A stretch of DNA of 64,000 nt from Eutypella sp. D-1 (GCA_023313575.1 JAJTTP010000013.1:930001-994000), one strand, 5' to 3'. Positions 10,864 through 23,116 are shown, counted from the first letter of the stretch. Notes: generated by a model not told the origin, from the sequence alone. Program-made: numbers and translations.

Positions 10864-12470
10864 ATGCATACCAATCAGCTCACACAAATCCAGCTCCGAG
10901 GAGCCCACGACTTTGAGCCCGTCACCCGCCACAGCATCGACGCCACCACCTACGCTCGGGACGAGGCCAGGCAACAAGACGCGGTACTGGGCTTGTGTAC
11001 TACTGCAAACATATGGCCCAAGGGTTCTAACGCTACAGGATGCCCCCGCCCGATCCTCGTTGCCGAGCATCATCAACAACAAATGCAGGACATCCATGAG
11101 GCTCTTACTATTGCCATCGTTGACATTGTACAACGCTGGTGGACCGATACTGATGCACGATTCCCGGAGCGGATGCCTCTAGAGAAGGAGGAGGAGGATA
11201 TTCTCAAGGTACGTTTTACGTGAATCTAATGCACTGACTGATAATTAAATGCGTGACAGTGGGTACACGAGCAAGCTCTGCTCAAAAATATGCCCCATAT
11301 CTCTGAATGTCTGGGATCCTGGCGGCCAGACTTTCTCGTTGAGGAAGATGAATATGGAGAGGAGCAGTACCGCATCACGGAGATCAATGCGCGATTTTGC
11401 TTCAATGGCTTCATTCTCGAGGCATACGGTCAAGAAGCACTCAATAGGTGTCTAGCACAAGACAGCGAGCTGGTCAGCGCCACCGATCCAGAAAAGGTAA
11501 TGCTTCAAGATTTGCAGTTACGTCTTTCGTGGGGTTTACTAACAGGTGCCAGATCCTTGGCGGTCTATTCGGCCTTTTCCAGCCGACCTTTCCCCTGCAC
11601 CTGCTCAAGGGTGCCGAGAAAGGGGTTGATGTTCACATGTTTATTGATGCGGTATGGCGGCGCTACGGCATCAAACCCCGGCTCATCACCCCAGAAGACC
11701 TAAGGCTGTTCCCTGATCCCCGGAGCAAGAGTGGATATCGACTGTGCTGCATCGCCAAGAGCCGCGAGTTTTGCAACTCGTGGACCTTCACGACCAAGAA
11801 AGGCGAGGTCTGGGAGGAGATCCACCAGGTCGGCCTGGAGCTGCATCAGCGGGAGCTGGTAGCACTAGATCCCGAGATGCTACGCCAGATCAGCCTAAGG
11901 TGTTTCAACGATATGCGCACCATCCTACTTATTCACGATAAGCGTATGCTGGGCATCGTCAAGAAAGAGATCCCTAATCTGGTGGCCCGCGGAATCTTGA
12001 CGGCAGCTCAGGCGGAGGCTCTCCACAGTGGGGTGGTGGACACGATCCTCCCAGGATCAGGGGAGCTGCATAATCTCCTCCGAGCGTGCAGGGTCTCACC
12101 TCAGCTGAGACACAATTACATCCTTAAGCCGATCCGTAGCGGAAAAGGCGATGGCATCATCTTTGGTGATGAGGCCGACGTTGACAAATGGATGTCGGCC
12201 TTGGAGCCTCTCGTAAGTGCCGAAATAGTGCCGGACGTTAGTTGCGTTGTACAGCGTCGAGTCACCCCGCGTGAGTACGACCTGGTCCTCAAAGCATCAG
12301 AGGGTCTGGTGAGGCATACCCTTGTGGGAACCTATCATACTGTCCACGGGAAGCTGCTTGGGCTGGGGGTTTGGCGCGCCGGTCCTGGCCGCATAGTGGC
12401 CGTGTCTTCTGGGGGAGCCTGGATTTGCTCTGTGATACGACGGAATCGAGGTCGCACAGGCGGGTTCTAG
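10864..12470 (+). CDS. ATP-grasp-like ligase with permuted motif order
   Basis: Model: exons 10864..11208, 11260..11496 and 11553..12470. The introns are GTACGT...GACAG and GTAATG...GCCAG, the second with a TTTACTAACAG branch region. Product: 499 residues. ATP-grasp enzymes join a carboxylate to an amine, thiol or hydroxyl through an acyl phosphate. Here the Mg-binding ExN strand, RITEINARFCFNGF, is at about residues 153-166, whereas the nucleotide-binding lysine and glycine loop, YILKPIRSGKGDGI, is at about 383-396. A later CVVQRRV (about 426-432) fits the hinge strand. Classical ATP-grasp proteins have the lysine and glycine loop first, so the order suggests a circularly permuted type such as the DUF407/CP-ATP-grasp families. 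The ATG at 10864 is the first in frame after the promoter. The partner genes suggest ligation of an activated or oxidised small acid; the substrate is unknown. The fold call is motif-based, not searched. Confidence 0.7.
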
Positions 12471-13235
12471 TGACTGAAGATGGACCAAGGGAAAGGTAGA
12501 TTGAATTAGTGGTCAGACGTTTACAAAATTGTCATCGGGATGGCGTCTTAGTCTTGTTCTGCAAAGCAAATTGGATGTCAGAAAGATGCAGGTCGACTAC
12601 TATGTAGCCGCTGACGATTGTCCTAAGCTAGCCACAATGGCCCCGGATACGTCCATTGTCAGCTAAGAACACAATTTTCCCTATGCTGTAGAACTGATAT
12701 TAGACGTATGCAGCTCTTTTAGTCTTTCAGCCCTCCACATACCTACCGGCCCCTCCACCCGGATCAGACCGCCCCCAATCTCGATCTTGGCACCTGGCCA
12801 TCTCGTCTCTTGTTGATGGCCTGACTTTTGGCGCAATTGTTGCGTTCTGCATGTTATCCCCCGGTGTCTCAGCCCTGATAGTTTTACCCCTGCCTTTGAC
12901 GTCAGTTCCAACTTCTCAGCTGTGAGACGTGCCCCACATCCCACAGCACGATATTAACCCAAAACCTGCGTGATGGGCATGCAGTTGTCTCTCAAAGCCT
13001 CTCGGTTATGATCGTCAAGCCGGTTCCCCATCTCCTCATGGATGGCTGAGATACCTTGGCTTGCTCAGTCTTATACAGCGACTTGTTGGGTCAAGTCGGT
13101 CTCAATCAGTTGTTGAGACCCGTGCCAACTTCTCATGTTCATCTCACTGAATCTATTCTTTTGTCCCAGCTCAGTCGACGAGATTGCAACCATCGCTGGA
13201 AATTGATATCACTCTTTCCCGATGCCACCGCCATC
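12471..13235. other. Spacer between ATP-grasp gene and ABC transporter
   Basis: No gene was recognised in these 765 bp. It should contain the 3' end of the ATP-grasp transcript and the promoter of the transporter. Reading frames present on either strand lack family features. Confidence 0.5.
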
Positions 13236-16200
13236 ATGAGCCAGACTTTCTCAGTCGTGCTCAATGGCGTGACTTTGGCCATTGCCGTATTATCAACGAT
13301 TCTCGCATTACATGCAGTATTGAAGCAATTGCGAAGCGGCAAGCCAAAGGATCGATTCTATGAGGATATCGATGGAGTTGCAACGTCAAAGTCCTTGGTC
13401 AATTTCTCCAACAAGAGCCCTAAAATAGCCATTCTGCTCTTTTCTGCTAGTGGCTTAGGCACATCGCTTGGTGTTCTAGTTCTCTCAACTCTTCAAAAGA
13501 GAAAGAATGGCTCAGTACCGGAGAATAGTCTGCGGACGGCTTCGTGGGTGAGTTTACGTGGATTGTCTCCTGTCCTTCACATTTCCAACACTATCATATT
13601 TTAGGTACTCGTCCTGATACATGCGATATGCGTCGCAGCTCATCACTCGCCGGTGATGTCCCACAATATGGGTGCTTGGCTTGCCATATCAGCATCATTT
13701 CTCGTCATCTCGTCTATCCCTAAATTAATGGCGATTGACACACAAGCCCACCAACACCAGGATTCTACCGCTATTTTGTACATCGTCACTACAATAGCCG
13801 CAGTAGGATTGACCGTTGCCAGTGTTACGCTTCCCAGACGACCAGATGTGTTCTTCAGCGACTACAAGGTGGACAGTCAATGGACCGTCTCTATCCTGAA
13901 TCGCTATACGTGGACCTGGATTCAACCACTATTCCTCCATGCTTCGATCCACAACGATATTGATGTCAAGCATGTCCCACAAACGGATGCCAAGCTAAGA
14001 TCCGAGTGCTTGAAGAGAGATTGGGAAAAGCTTCGATCAAATCCTTCTCTCTTTCGCTCCATATTATCCGTATATAAGGGAAAGCTGGCTCTGCTGTGGA
14101 CAGTAACTCTTGTCCGATGCATAGTGAGCATTTTACCCTTCTGGTTCATGTTCTGCATTCTCAATATTCTTCAAGAACGAAAAACGGCGGCATACAGCGT
14201 GCAACTGTTGGCTTTGATCCTGTGCATGGCGGTATCCAACCTTCTTGATTCTGTAAGAGCCACTCTAATGTTTTTTAAGCCATTCCTGCCAATCTGATAT
14301 TTATTCCAGTGGATGGAAGGGTGGGCTTACTGGTACTCTCTTTCTGATGTGGCCTTGCCCATCCGTACGCAAATCTCAGGTCTTATCTTTGATAAGGCCC
14401 TGAGACGGAAGAACATCAAGACTGCGAGCCAGCAAGATGACAGTTCTGACTCAGAGGAGAGCACAGCATCAACTGAAGAAGACACTGGCGTACTCAAGTC
14501 TCATCAAGCCATTGTCAATCTTGTCGGTATTGATAACGAGCGTCTGCTTTACTTCTTCCAGTTTCACTTCATGATCTTGAATGGGGTAATCAAGCTCGTT
14601 ATCTTCTCATCATTCATCCTTCAGCTGCTTGGGTGGATCCCCTTTGCCGCCGGGATCCTAGCCTGGGCCCTAACGTTGCCTCTCAATACATGGTTTTCTG
14701 GTAAGGCCCTGGCTGAATCACGATCATTGATGCGACTGCGAGATGCCAAGCTATCTAGGATCAGTGAGGTGCTCACTGGTATGCGACAAATAAAGTTCTC
14801 GGCTCTGGAGTTGCAGTGGGAGCAAAGACTTCTCGCCCTCAGAGAAACAGAGCTACAGGCCTTGTGGAGGTTCTTTCTTGCTGATAGCGGCCTATTTGCT
14901 TGTTGGGTCATTAGTCCAATCCTTTTGGCTGTTGCATCTCTAGCAGCATATGTTCTCATCAACGGCTCCTTGATGCCCTCTGTTGCATTCGTCAGCGTTG
15001 GCATTTTCAACAACCTCGAGACCACGTTGGGGTCACTCCCAGAGCTGGTCACCTTGGGTCTCGATTCTATGGTTTCCGTCCAAAGAATAAATACCTACTT
15101 GAACGAACCGGAGAGAAAGGACACCATCACCAATGGGCCTGACATCACCTTTGAAGGAGCTTCCATCTCGTGGCCTGCAGAAGATCAGATTCCTTGCCAC
15201 GATAGGTTCATCCTCCATGGCCTTAACTTGTCATTCCCACCTGGTGGTCTTTCTGTCATTTCGGGGAGGATCGGAACAGGCAAGTCTCTCTTGCTCTCTG
15301 CCATCCTCGACGAAGCAGATTTGCTAAATGGCTCGATTCGTACTCCGAAGGGACAAGGTACTCAGCACGATGATGTAGACCTTAACAACTGGATAGTGCA
15401 AGGGTCGGTTGCGTACGTGAGTGATTCGCCTTGGCTTGAGAATACGTCCCTACGCAACAACATTCTCTTCGGACTGCCATTCGTTAAGGAGAGATACGAC
15501 AAGATCATTCGAGTCTGTGCGCTGGAGGAGGATCTCGACGCTCTTCCAGATGGGGACGGTACAGAGCTTGGCGCCAACGGCGTCAACCTGAGTGGTGGTC
15601 AGAAATGGCGCATCACTCTCGCTCGCGCCGTTTACTCTCGGGCCGAGACCCTGGTCATGGAAGACATCTTCAGCGCTGTCGATGCTCGTGTTGGTGCATG
15701 GATCTTTGAAAAATGTCTTACTGGAGACATCTGCGAGGGCCGTACTCGAATTGTCGCTACGCATCACATGAGCTTGGTCCTACCAGAAGCCAGCTTCGTT
15801 GTCGAGCTTGGTAATAACACAGTTACGTATTCTGGACCTCCCCAGAATCGGATGGATCAACGCTGGAGTCCGTCAGTCCGTGATGCCACCGATACTCACA
15901 CCGACAGAAATGCGGACTTTGAACTATTGATAGATATACCTCATGTCAAGCAAGATCAGCCGTCAGCGGAACCTTCAGAAGCACCTGCAAAGTTCATGCA
16001 AGAAGAAACCCGGCAAAAGGGTACCGTCAAAGGGGGCGTTTATTTGACCTACGTCGGCAGTAGTGGTGGCCTGCCCTGGTGGGCTATCTGCATCGGGGTT
16101 TACGTTGCATATCAAGTTGGAGTCATCGGCAAGTCAGTCAGCTAGCCTATCTCAGGAAAATATACTAACACTGGACACAATAGGCAGAGCATGGTGGCTT

Positions 16201-18002
16201 CGCATATGGACAAGTCAAACGAATGCCGACACTCCCCATGGGAGCTTGCACGATTCCGCCCTGAACAGCTTCGTTGTTTCAACTCAATCGTCTACTGTAC
16301 AAGCATCTTCCCAACTCATCCCCGACCATGATACCCTCTTCTATCTCAAATTCTACGTCATCATTTCCATGGGCACTGCCACCATCGGAATCCTCCGAAA
16401 TCTCTCGTCCTACTACCTCGCCGTCAGAGCCAGCGGGGCTATCTTTAAAAAGATGCTCTTCTCCATCATGCGTGTGCCTCTGCGTTGGCTAGATACTGTT
16501 CCCACAGGGCGCATCTTGAATCGCTTTACGGCAGACTTCAACATCATCGATGAGCGCATCGCCATGACCTGGAGCTTGTTTTGCTCCAATCTGCTCCGGA
16601 TGGTTGGTATCTGCATTGCATCCTGCTTCGCTTCAGCTTATCTTATCCCACCTGCTATTGTGCTCCTGAGCATGGGTATGGTCACCGGTGCCAAATATCT
16701 TGCCGCCAGTCGGCCTTTAAAGCGGCTTGAAAGCAATGCCAAGTCTCCTGCCTTCGAACTTTTTAATACCACCCTTCGGGGTATCTCAACTATCCGCGCA
16801 TTTAAGAAAACGCATACTTATATCGCTCAGATGCACCGTAACCTCGATGCGTGGGCCATGACGACTTTCTACATAGCCCTTGCCAACCGGTGGATGAGCT
16901 TTCGCATGGCCCTCATCGCCGCACTCTTTAGCGTAGCTGTCGGCGTGGTCATTATCATAAGCCCCATTGATGCCGCTTTGGCCGGACTAGCTCTATCCTT
17001 CGTCTTGGACTTTTCTGAGAGCCTACGCTGGACAATCCGATGCTATGGTGACATGGAACTAGAGATGAACTCGATGGAGCGCGTGGTCGAGTATATGACC
17101 CTGAAGACAGAGCCACTCTCTGGGGGGAAGCCACCGGCGGCATGGCCAACTTCCGGTACCCTTGAGTTCAAGAATCTTGAGGTCGGTTATGCACCAACGT
17201 TACCTCCCGTCCTAAAAGACCTTTCTTTCAAGATTGAGCACAGCGAGCGCATCGGCGTTGTTGGCCGCACGGGAGCAGGGAAATCATCATTAACTCTCGC
17301 CCTGTTCCGGTTCTTGGAGGCGCGATCAGGCAGCATTATCATTGATAATGTCGACATTTCCAAGATCCGACTCCAAGATTTGCGATCACGACTATCCATT
17401 ATCCCCCAGGTAAGAGTAATTACATGTCAAGTAGTCTAGCTCTGTTCTAACCTCGTCTCAAGAATCCCGTATTGTTTTCCGGGACTGTTCGGTCTAATCT
17501 GGACCCCTTTACCCAGCACACAGACGCCGAGTTATACGAGTGCCTCTCTAGAGTCCACCTCATCAACAGCGGCCTCGACCAGCCTGATTCATTCTCCACA
17601 ATCAACAGCACCAACATGTTCCTAGACTTATCATGCCCCATCTCCGAGTCTGGCGGAAACCTGTCTCAGGGACAACAGCAGCTTCTTTGCATCGCCCGTG
17701 CCCTCCTCGCTAACTCCAAAATCATCGTGCTGGACGAGGCAACCTCTGCTATCGACGTGGCCACCGATACCCTGATCCAGCGTAGTATCCGCGAGTGGTT
17801 CACTGATAAAACTCTGATTGTCATCGCGCACCGCCTCAGTACCGTAGCCGACTTTGATAGGATTCTTGTCCTTGACAACGGGCAGGTTGTAGAGTTTGGC
17901 ACGCCCCGTGAGCTTTGGCAGACGGGCGGCGCTTTTCGAAGTATGTGCGAGAGCACCAGTGAGAGTGAAAAGGAGCGAATAAGAAAGAGCATCATAGGAT
18001 AA
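13236..18002 (+). CDS. ABCC (MRP-type) full-length ABC transporter
   Basis: ATP-driven exporter, probably in the plasma or vacuolar membrane. The five exons are 13236..13547, 13605..14252, 14310..16132, 16188..17409 and 17463..18002, giving 1514 residues, the usual ABCC size. Hydrophobic N-terminal segments (residues about 8-200) fit a TMD0. TMD1 and NBD1 follow: Walker A GRIGTGKS near 641, signature LSGGQ near 747, H-loop THH. Next come TMD2 and NBD2: Walker A GRTGAGKS near 1287, signature LSQGQ near 1402, Walker B VLDEATSAID near 1424, H-loop AHR. NBD1 has VMED where ABCC proteins usually have LLDD or VLDD, so the Walker B aspartate is a glutamate. NBD1 of ABCCs is often degenerate, and NBD2 has all key residues. 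The ATG at 13236 is the first in frame. Intron 3 has two equivalent readings (see findings). Its place beside three enzyme genes suggests export of, or self-protection against, the cluster product. Confidence 0.93.
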
Positions 18003-18102
18003 AATGTTTTGTAATTGTACGTATAAAGTCTACTGAGTGAAGGCCCGATAGGGCCTATTATCACCTTCCCTTAAAACATCGACCCTCCTTAAGTGGTCTC
18101 GG

Positions 18103-18300
18103 ATGTCCGTGTCTCGTGGCTCTTGTAACCTGTTCTTCTGGTCCTGCTATCTCATGATCGGGGCAAATACTGCCTTTTATACTGCCACAATTATGATTAT
18201 TGGTTTTGCTTGCCTCAACATCAACGCCGTCAACATTTTCATCGCATTGTTCAATCTTATCTTCGACATCTATACCCTAGTCCTTCCGTACGGTGTCCGG
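18103..18300 (+). pseudogene. Fragment of SAT4/rhodopsin-domain integral membrane protein
   Basis: A short frame just downstream of the ABC transporter encodes NTAFYTATIMIIGFAC followed directly by LNINAVNIFIALFNLIFDIY and TLVLP. This fits two helices of the fungal SAT4-type (PTH11-like rhodopsin domain) membrane proteins, where a conserved charged loop of roughly 20 residues ending in Cys normally lies between them. Here that loop is missing, and after LVLPYGV the similarity ends. No start, N-terminal helices or C-terminus were found. It is best read as a remnant; similarity is judged by eye. Confidence 0.45.
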
Positions 18301-18349
18301 CCCGTTCATCAGTCGGTACCTTACCCTAACCTCCCCCGGTTCCTCTGAT

Positions 18350-18744
18350 TATCACCCTCCTGGGAGTTCACGCGTGTACTTGTCAGCCTACCTACCTCCT
18401 TGCCTGCCTATCTATCTATCTACCTACATGATAATGTCCACTAGTAACTAGATAAATACTCATTCCGTCATTGCTATCGCATGTTACCTAGGTAGGCGGC
18501 ACCTCGTCGAGTCGAGGCCCAGCTGCATACTTCCCTTGCTACGCCGACCGGCCCCCTTACTTGCACTATCATGCTGGCTGGCTGGCTGGCTGGCTGGGCT
18601 CCTCCACCCAGGCTAGGTAGAAGTGGCAATATTGGGTAGGTAGGTAGGTAGATAGCGGCGCGGCATAGCACGGCACGAGACTGCACTTCCTACAAGACTC
18701 AGCTAAGGAGAGGGGGGGGGGGGGGGGCAAGGGGGACGCCTGGG

Positions 18745-18788
<44 letters not shown>

Positions 18789-19930
18789 TCAAGACTGGAG
18801 AGAGGGAGGGATAAGGGTAACGAGTGATGAATTATCACCCTCACGCCCTTACATACATACCACTAGTAGAACCTGATTTCGAAGTGTATTATATAAATCA
18901 TCGACGCTTTTCTGCTATCGCAAGACATCAAATAATATAATTTCATATTCACCTCCCCTAAAAAAAAAACCCCCAAAAAACCCATAGTATCAAATGACAT
19001 ATTTCAAAATCAAAATTCAGGAATTTCTCGCAAGCTATGCCCGCCATGCCTTCTTTTCTCTCTCTCTGTGTGTGTCTCTCTGTCTCTGTGTGGTCTTTCT
19101 CACTCTCTTTCTCATTATCCTTATTTACTAATTTTCGTCACCCTCCCTCCCTCCTCTCCTTCCGTCCACTCCCCCAAGCTTCCTCCTAGTCACGTTTACT
19201 TTACTTCACTCCTTCTCTTCTTCTCCCTTGCCTCCTACTCCCACCCTCCCCCTTTCCCAACTAACCAACCAACTTCTCGACGGGCTGAATGCTGGGGAAT
19301 AACGGAAGGTACAGCGGAAGCGAGGGGTTAGGGGGTTGTGGGGGATGGATGAGGAAGGGGACAAGAAGCGCGTGGAATAAGAGGACGGGGAAAGAGAAGA
19401 GAAAAGACTGGAACATAATAAAGAAAACGTTGCAAATTTCCTTTCTTTTCTCTCTTCGTTTTGCTGCTAATGTTATCCCATCTTCTTCCACGCCGTGCCA
19501 TAAAATACTAGAAAGAGTTTATATCTCCCCCCAACCCACCATATACCCACACAACCCCTGACCCTCCCCCCTCCTCCTTGCCCCCTCCATCCCCGCCTAT
19601 ACCACCGAGATTCTATTCCTGTACAGCCGAAATCCAAGTAGAGAAAAAACACAAAATTGACAACGCGAACATGCGACAGCAGCTACGAAGACGCTAGATT
19701 TCCCTATATTGCGCGGATCGGTGGGGTGGGGAGGTGGGGGCATGGGGGAGCATTCTGTGTGCATGTTGAGAAGACGGGTATATAATTGGACGTGGATCCG
19801 CCGCCACCGCCGACAACAGAATGCGCGCGATAGAAGGGAGCCCGGTTGGTTTCGGTTGTCTCGGCCGCGCAGCTCTTCTTTGCCGAGGAGGGCACAGAGA
19901 TGGTCTGAGAGGACCACCCCTCTGGGGCGT
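18350..19930. other. Intergenic region rich in simple repeats
   Basis: No gene was recognised between the SAT4-like fragment and the 3' end of the chitin synthase gene. The first 450 bp hold a dense cluster of tetranucleotide repeats and a G run (listed separately). The rest is pyrimidine-rich and then purine-rich low-complexity sequence that probably includes the 3' untranslated region of the chitin synthase transcript. Confidence 0.6.
18574..18788. repeat. Composite microsatellite: (CTGG)n, (TAGG)n, G16, (GGCA)n
   Basis: Within about 215 bp lie (CTGG)n at about 18574-18597, (TAGG)n at about 18636-18650, an uninterrupted run of 16 G at 18712-18727, and about eleven GGCA units at 18743-18788. 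A TACCTAGGTA palindrome is at 18485-18494. The G-rich tracts could form G-quadruplexes. Frames through the GGCA array give a meaningless four-residue peptide repeat. Confidence 0.9.
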
Positions 19931-22900
19931 TTACCGCCTCGAGAAGCAGCACATGATTCCGGTCCGGCCGAGGAACCACAAGCAACCAATGAAACGGGTG
20001 ACCGACAGGATGGCGGTGGCGATCAGCAGGAACTTGAAGAAGCCCGCCGTCCGGTCCGAAGTTTTGCCCTGTAGGAGAGAAGGTCAGCGGGTACGTTACA
20101 TATTTACGGGTGATGAGTTTCTTTCGCTGCAAAAATAGGATAAGAGGGGGGTTGGGCTGCAACTTACTCCGATACCAAACGCCTTGATGTCGTCGCTAGT
20201 AACGCCGATGATCAGGGCACAATTCGAGAACAGCCAGGAGACCACGAGCGATGTTCGGAAGGACTTGTAGGAGTCCTCGAGTTCCGGCTTTTCGTCCTCC
20301 TCCTCGGGCTTGAAAGGGGACAGTGCCCGCTTGACCGTCTGCTCGAACTGGCTGTCGATATCCTCCTGGGGCTTCTCTACTTCCTCTATCATCGCCTCGT
20401 CCTTCTCCGTCTTGACAACTTGGGCTGAAGGAAGCGAGTCTGCCTTGTCCGAACCCTTGGTACCCCACGAGACGTCGTGCCAGTTGTTGAAGGCGTACAC
20501 CATGAGAATGTTGATATACGTCGACATCAAGATCATGTACTGCGGGAAGGAGTGGAACATGTGCCAGGGGTCCAAGTAGAGGAACGAGGCGAGGTAGTAG
20601 AGACCGAACGTGGCGAAGAGCGCAAGCAGAATAATAGCCACCTCTGACTGTCCCGTGAACATTTCTTTCAGCGCATCTCCGAAGTCGCCTTCCAACTCGT
20701 TTGAATTAGAGAAAGCGTTGACGACAAGATAACCGGAGATGACGAGGACGTAGAGCTGGACAACACCGAAGTACACGAAGGATGCCAGGTACGCGACCTT
20801 GGAACCCTTAGGCCGGTTACCGAGAGCGAGGATGAACTGGAGGATGACGACTGCGAGATACATGTACTGGAGGATGATGTTTACGATGGGGGTAGCTGTG
20901 TTTCCGAAAGGCCATGCGTTTCGGGACCCATCCTCAGACGGGTTTCCGACAAGCTGCATGAGAACCGTTGTGGTCAGGTAGTACGAACCCAAACTAAACC
21001 AGGTGAAGACGACGTTGGCGATGTTGTAAATGAGCTGGATGTGCAGGAAGAACATGCGGATGATGTTGTGACCGCTCTTGTACATCCGACCGAAGTGCAT
21101 GAGAGAGTAGAGGGAAGCAGCAAAAGAACCGTTCAACCATCGTCGTCGCTGGCTGATGAACTCGGGCGCTCCCTCGGGAACGTCCGTCTCACCCTTGGCG
21201 GCCTTGATGTACGACAAGTGCCACTTGGATCCAGCCTTAGCGACGAGCTCGAAACAGAGGATACGATCCTCAGCCAAGAACATGTTCTTCTTGAAGATGT
21301 TCATGCCTTCGATACCCTTCTTACCGAGGATCTTGGAAAGGGTGTGGTCACCATGGAAGTACTGCTCGAGGGGCCGACCCATGATGGCACGGAACCGGTA
21401 GGCAGAGAAGGCACCGGGCAACACGGAGACATAACCGAAAGAACTCTCCAGGGGCTTGTCCAGGATGTTGGAAATCTTGTACTCGAAGTTCTGGACGGCG
21501 ACGAGCGGATTGAGCAGCTTCTTGCCGCCCTTGCCTAACATAGCATGAATCTCACCGCAAGCACCGCCAAGATCCTTGTCGTTGTAGAAGCCCTCCCACA
21601 GGGCGAGCAGCGACTTGGTACCGGGCTTGGTACCAGCATCGAGCAGAATGCACACCTCTGGGTTTAGAATACGACCGAAGGCATTGAACAGCCAACGGTG
21701 AGAGTTGATCTTCTTCGTGTTCTTCTGCTTTAGACAGAAGATCATCTGGACCGGGGGTAGAGTCTGCGGGCTGTCATCCATAGGGCGGATGAGCTGCTGG
21801 CTGGGGGTCACGGACAGCTGAGTAGTGTACTCGAAAACGTGAGCGACAGTCTCCTTGCCGTTGACGTCCTTCTTGACGACACCATCCTGGTAGACACCGA
21901 CAGTAGCCAGGACGTCGAGGGTCTCCTTGTCAGCCTTCTCGATACCGTCGAAGACGAAGCAGACGACGATCTTCTGCCAGGCGGGGCCGCCCTTGTTCCA
22001 GAAGGTGGACTTCTTCAGGTTTACAATGTCACGAATGTTCTGCATGACACCATGGAGGGTTCTGGCCATGAGGAGCTTGTCCTCGTTGTAGTAGGTGATG
22101 GCGATGAGAAGCTCGGTGTGCCGGTTGTACATGCGAGGGCGCAGGTCATAACCATTCTTGAGGGTGAAATCGTTGGGATCACAAGTGGCGGCGGTGTAGC
22201 GCATGTTGGTAAACTCGCCGCTGCCGCCCTCGACATCCCGATACTTAGGCTGGATAGCGTTCCTGATAGCGCTGGGGACGGGATAATCGATGCTCAGAAC
22301 GGAACCCTGGACAAGCTTGACCTTACGAGTACCGTAACGCTTCAGACCGCCTCCTCTCTGGGTCTGCTGACGACGAAGCCAGCTCTCCTCGGGATCAACA
22401 GTGGATGCTGGCCTGCCATATCCAAAGCCGGTATCCTCAAGCTGGACGCCCGCGTAGCCACCTTGCGCAGGATACTCAGTGCCGCCATACTCGGAGGGAG
22501 CCTGGGTCTGTTGGGGGTTGGTCGTAGCATAAGACTCGGTAAGACTGTAAGCGGAAACGGGTCGCGCCGGGGGGGTCTGGGTTCCTAGACGGTCGTTCTC
22601 ATAACCAGCGCCGCCCTGGTTTAGTAAGCCTTGCCGTTGGGCCTCGTCGTCGTACTGATCATGGGCAGGATACTACGAGTTAAGAAGAGACATTTTCAGT
22701 CAGCTCGTGTGACCCCCAATAAGTTTTTTTTTTTGGTTTTGTATTTCTGTTTTGTTTTTTTGGGTATGTGGGAACTGTGGAAGTGTGGATGTATGGGTGT
22801 GTGTATAAATATATACGCATTTGTATAGGTGTGTATAGGTAGTCATGCGTGTAGGTATATATATATATATACACGTATAATAAATATAGAGTTTCGATAG

Positions 22901-23116
22901 CTGGGGAAATCCATGATGGACACTACCTAGGGTAGTGGCGACACCACGCCCATGGACATGGCAAAAAGGCACCACGGCCCATTACGTATAATAATAAAAT
23001 AAAGTTCGAGCTTGTTGAAACTTGTCTGAACTTACCGTGATACTGGGAGGCATATCCTGGAGCCGATGACCGTCAAAATCATTGGGATTATTATTACCAC
23101 CGCCGTTGTAGGCCAT
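19931..23116 (-). CDS. chs-1: Chitin synthase, class III-type (chs-1/chsB-like)
   Basis: Plasma-membrane family 2 glycosyltransferase that polymerises UDP-N-acetylglucosamine into cell-wall chitin. The model is 23116..23036, 22672..20168 and 20068..19931, with introns of 363 bp (GTAAGT...CGTAG) and 99 bp (GTAAGT...CTACAG). It gives 907 residues, the normal length. A disordered Tyr/Gln/Pro-rich N-terminus precedes the conserved [19 protein letters not shown] block. The catalytic core contains LDAGTKPG (about 370), the acidic motif LAEDRIL (about 495) and the product-site motif ISQRRRW (about 535). Several transmembrane helices follow, ending in a short Cys- and Arg-rich tail. The start [10 protein letters not shown] is typical of this class. 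The core resembles Neurospora CHS-1 as I remember it, so class III is preferred to class I. No defect is seen. The large first intron right after the 27-codon exon may carry regulatory signals. Confidence 0.95.

Noticed and set aside
10550..11182. Frame of 210 codons over the start of the ATP-grasp gene
   Set aside because: It overlaps exon 1 in another frame, is Ser/Pro/Thr-rich, and has no family motif.
13056..13235. Possible 60-codon N-terminal extension of the ABC transporter
   Set aside because: The codon at 13056 is TTG, not ATG, and the first in-frame ATG is at 13236.
21839..22588. Plus-strand frame of 249 codons
   Set aside because: It is the antisense shadow of the chitin synthase core; no family features of its own.
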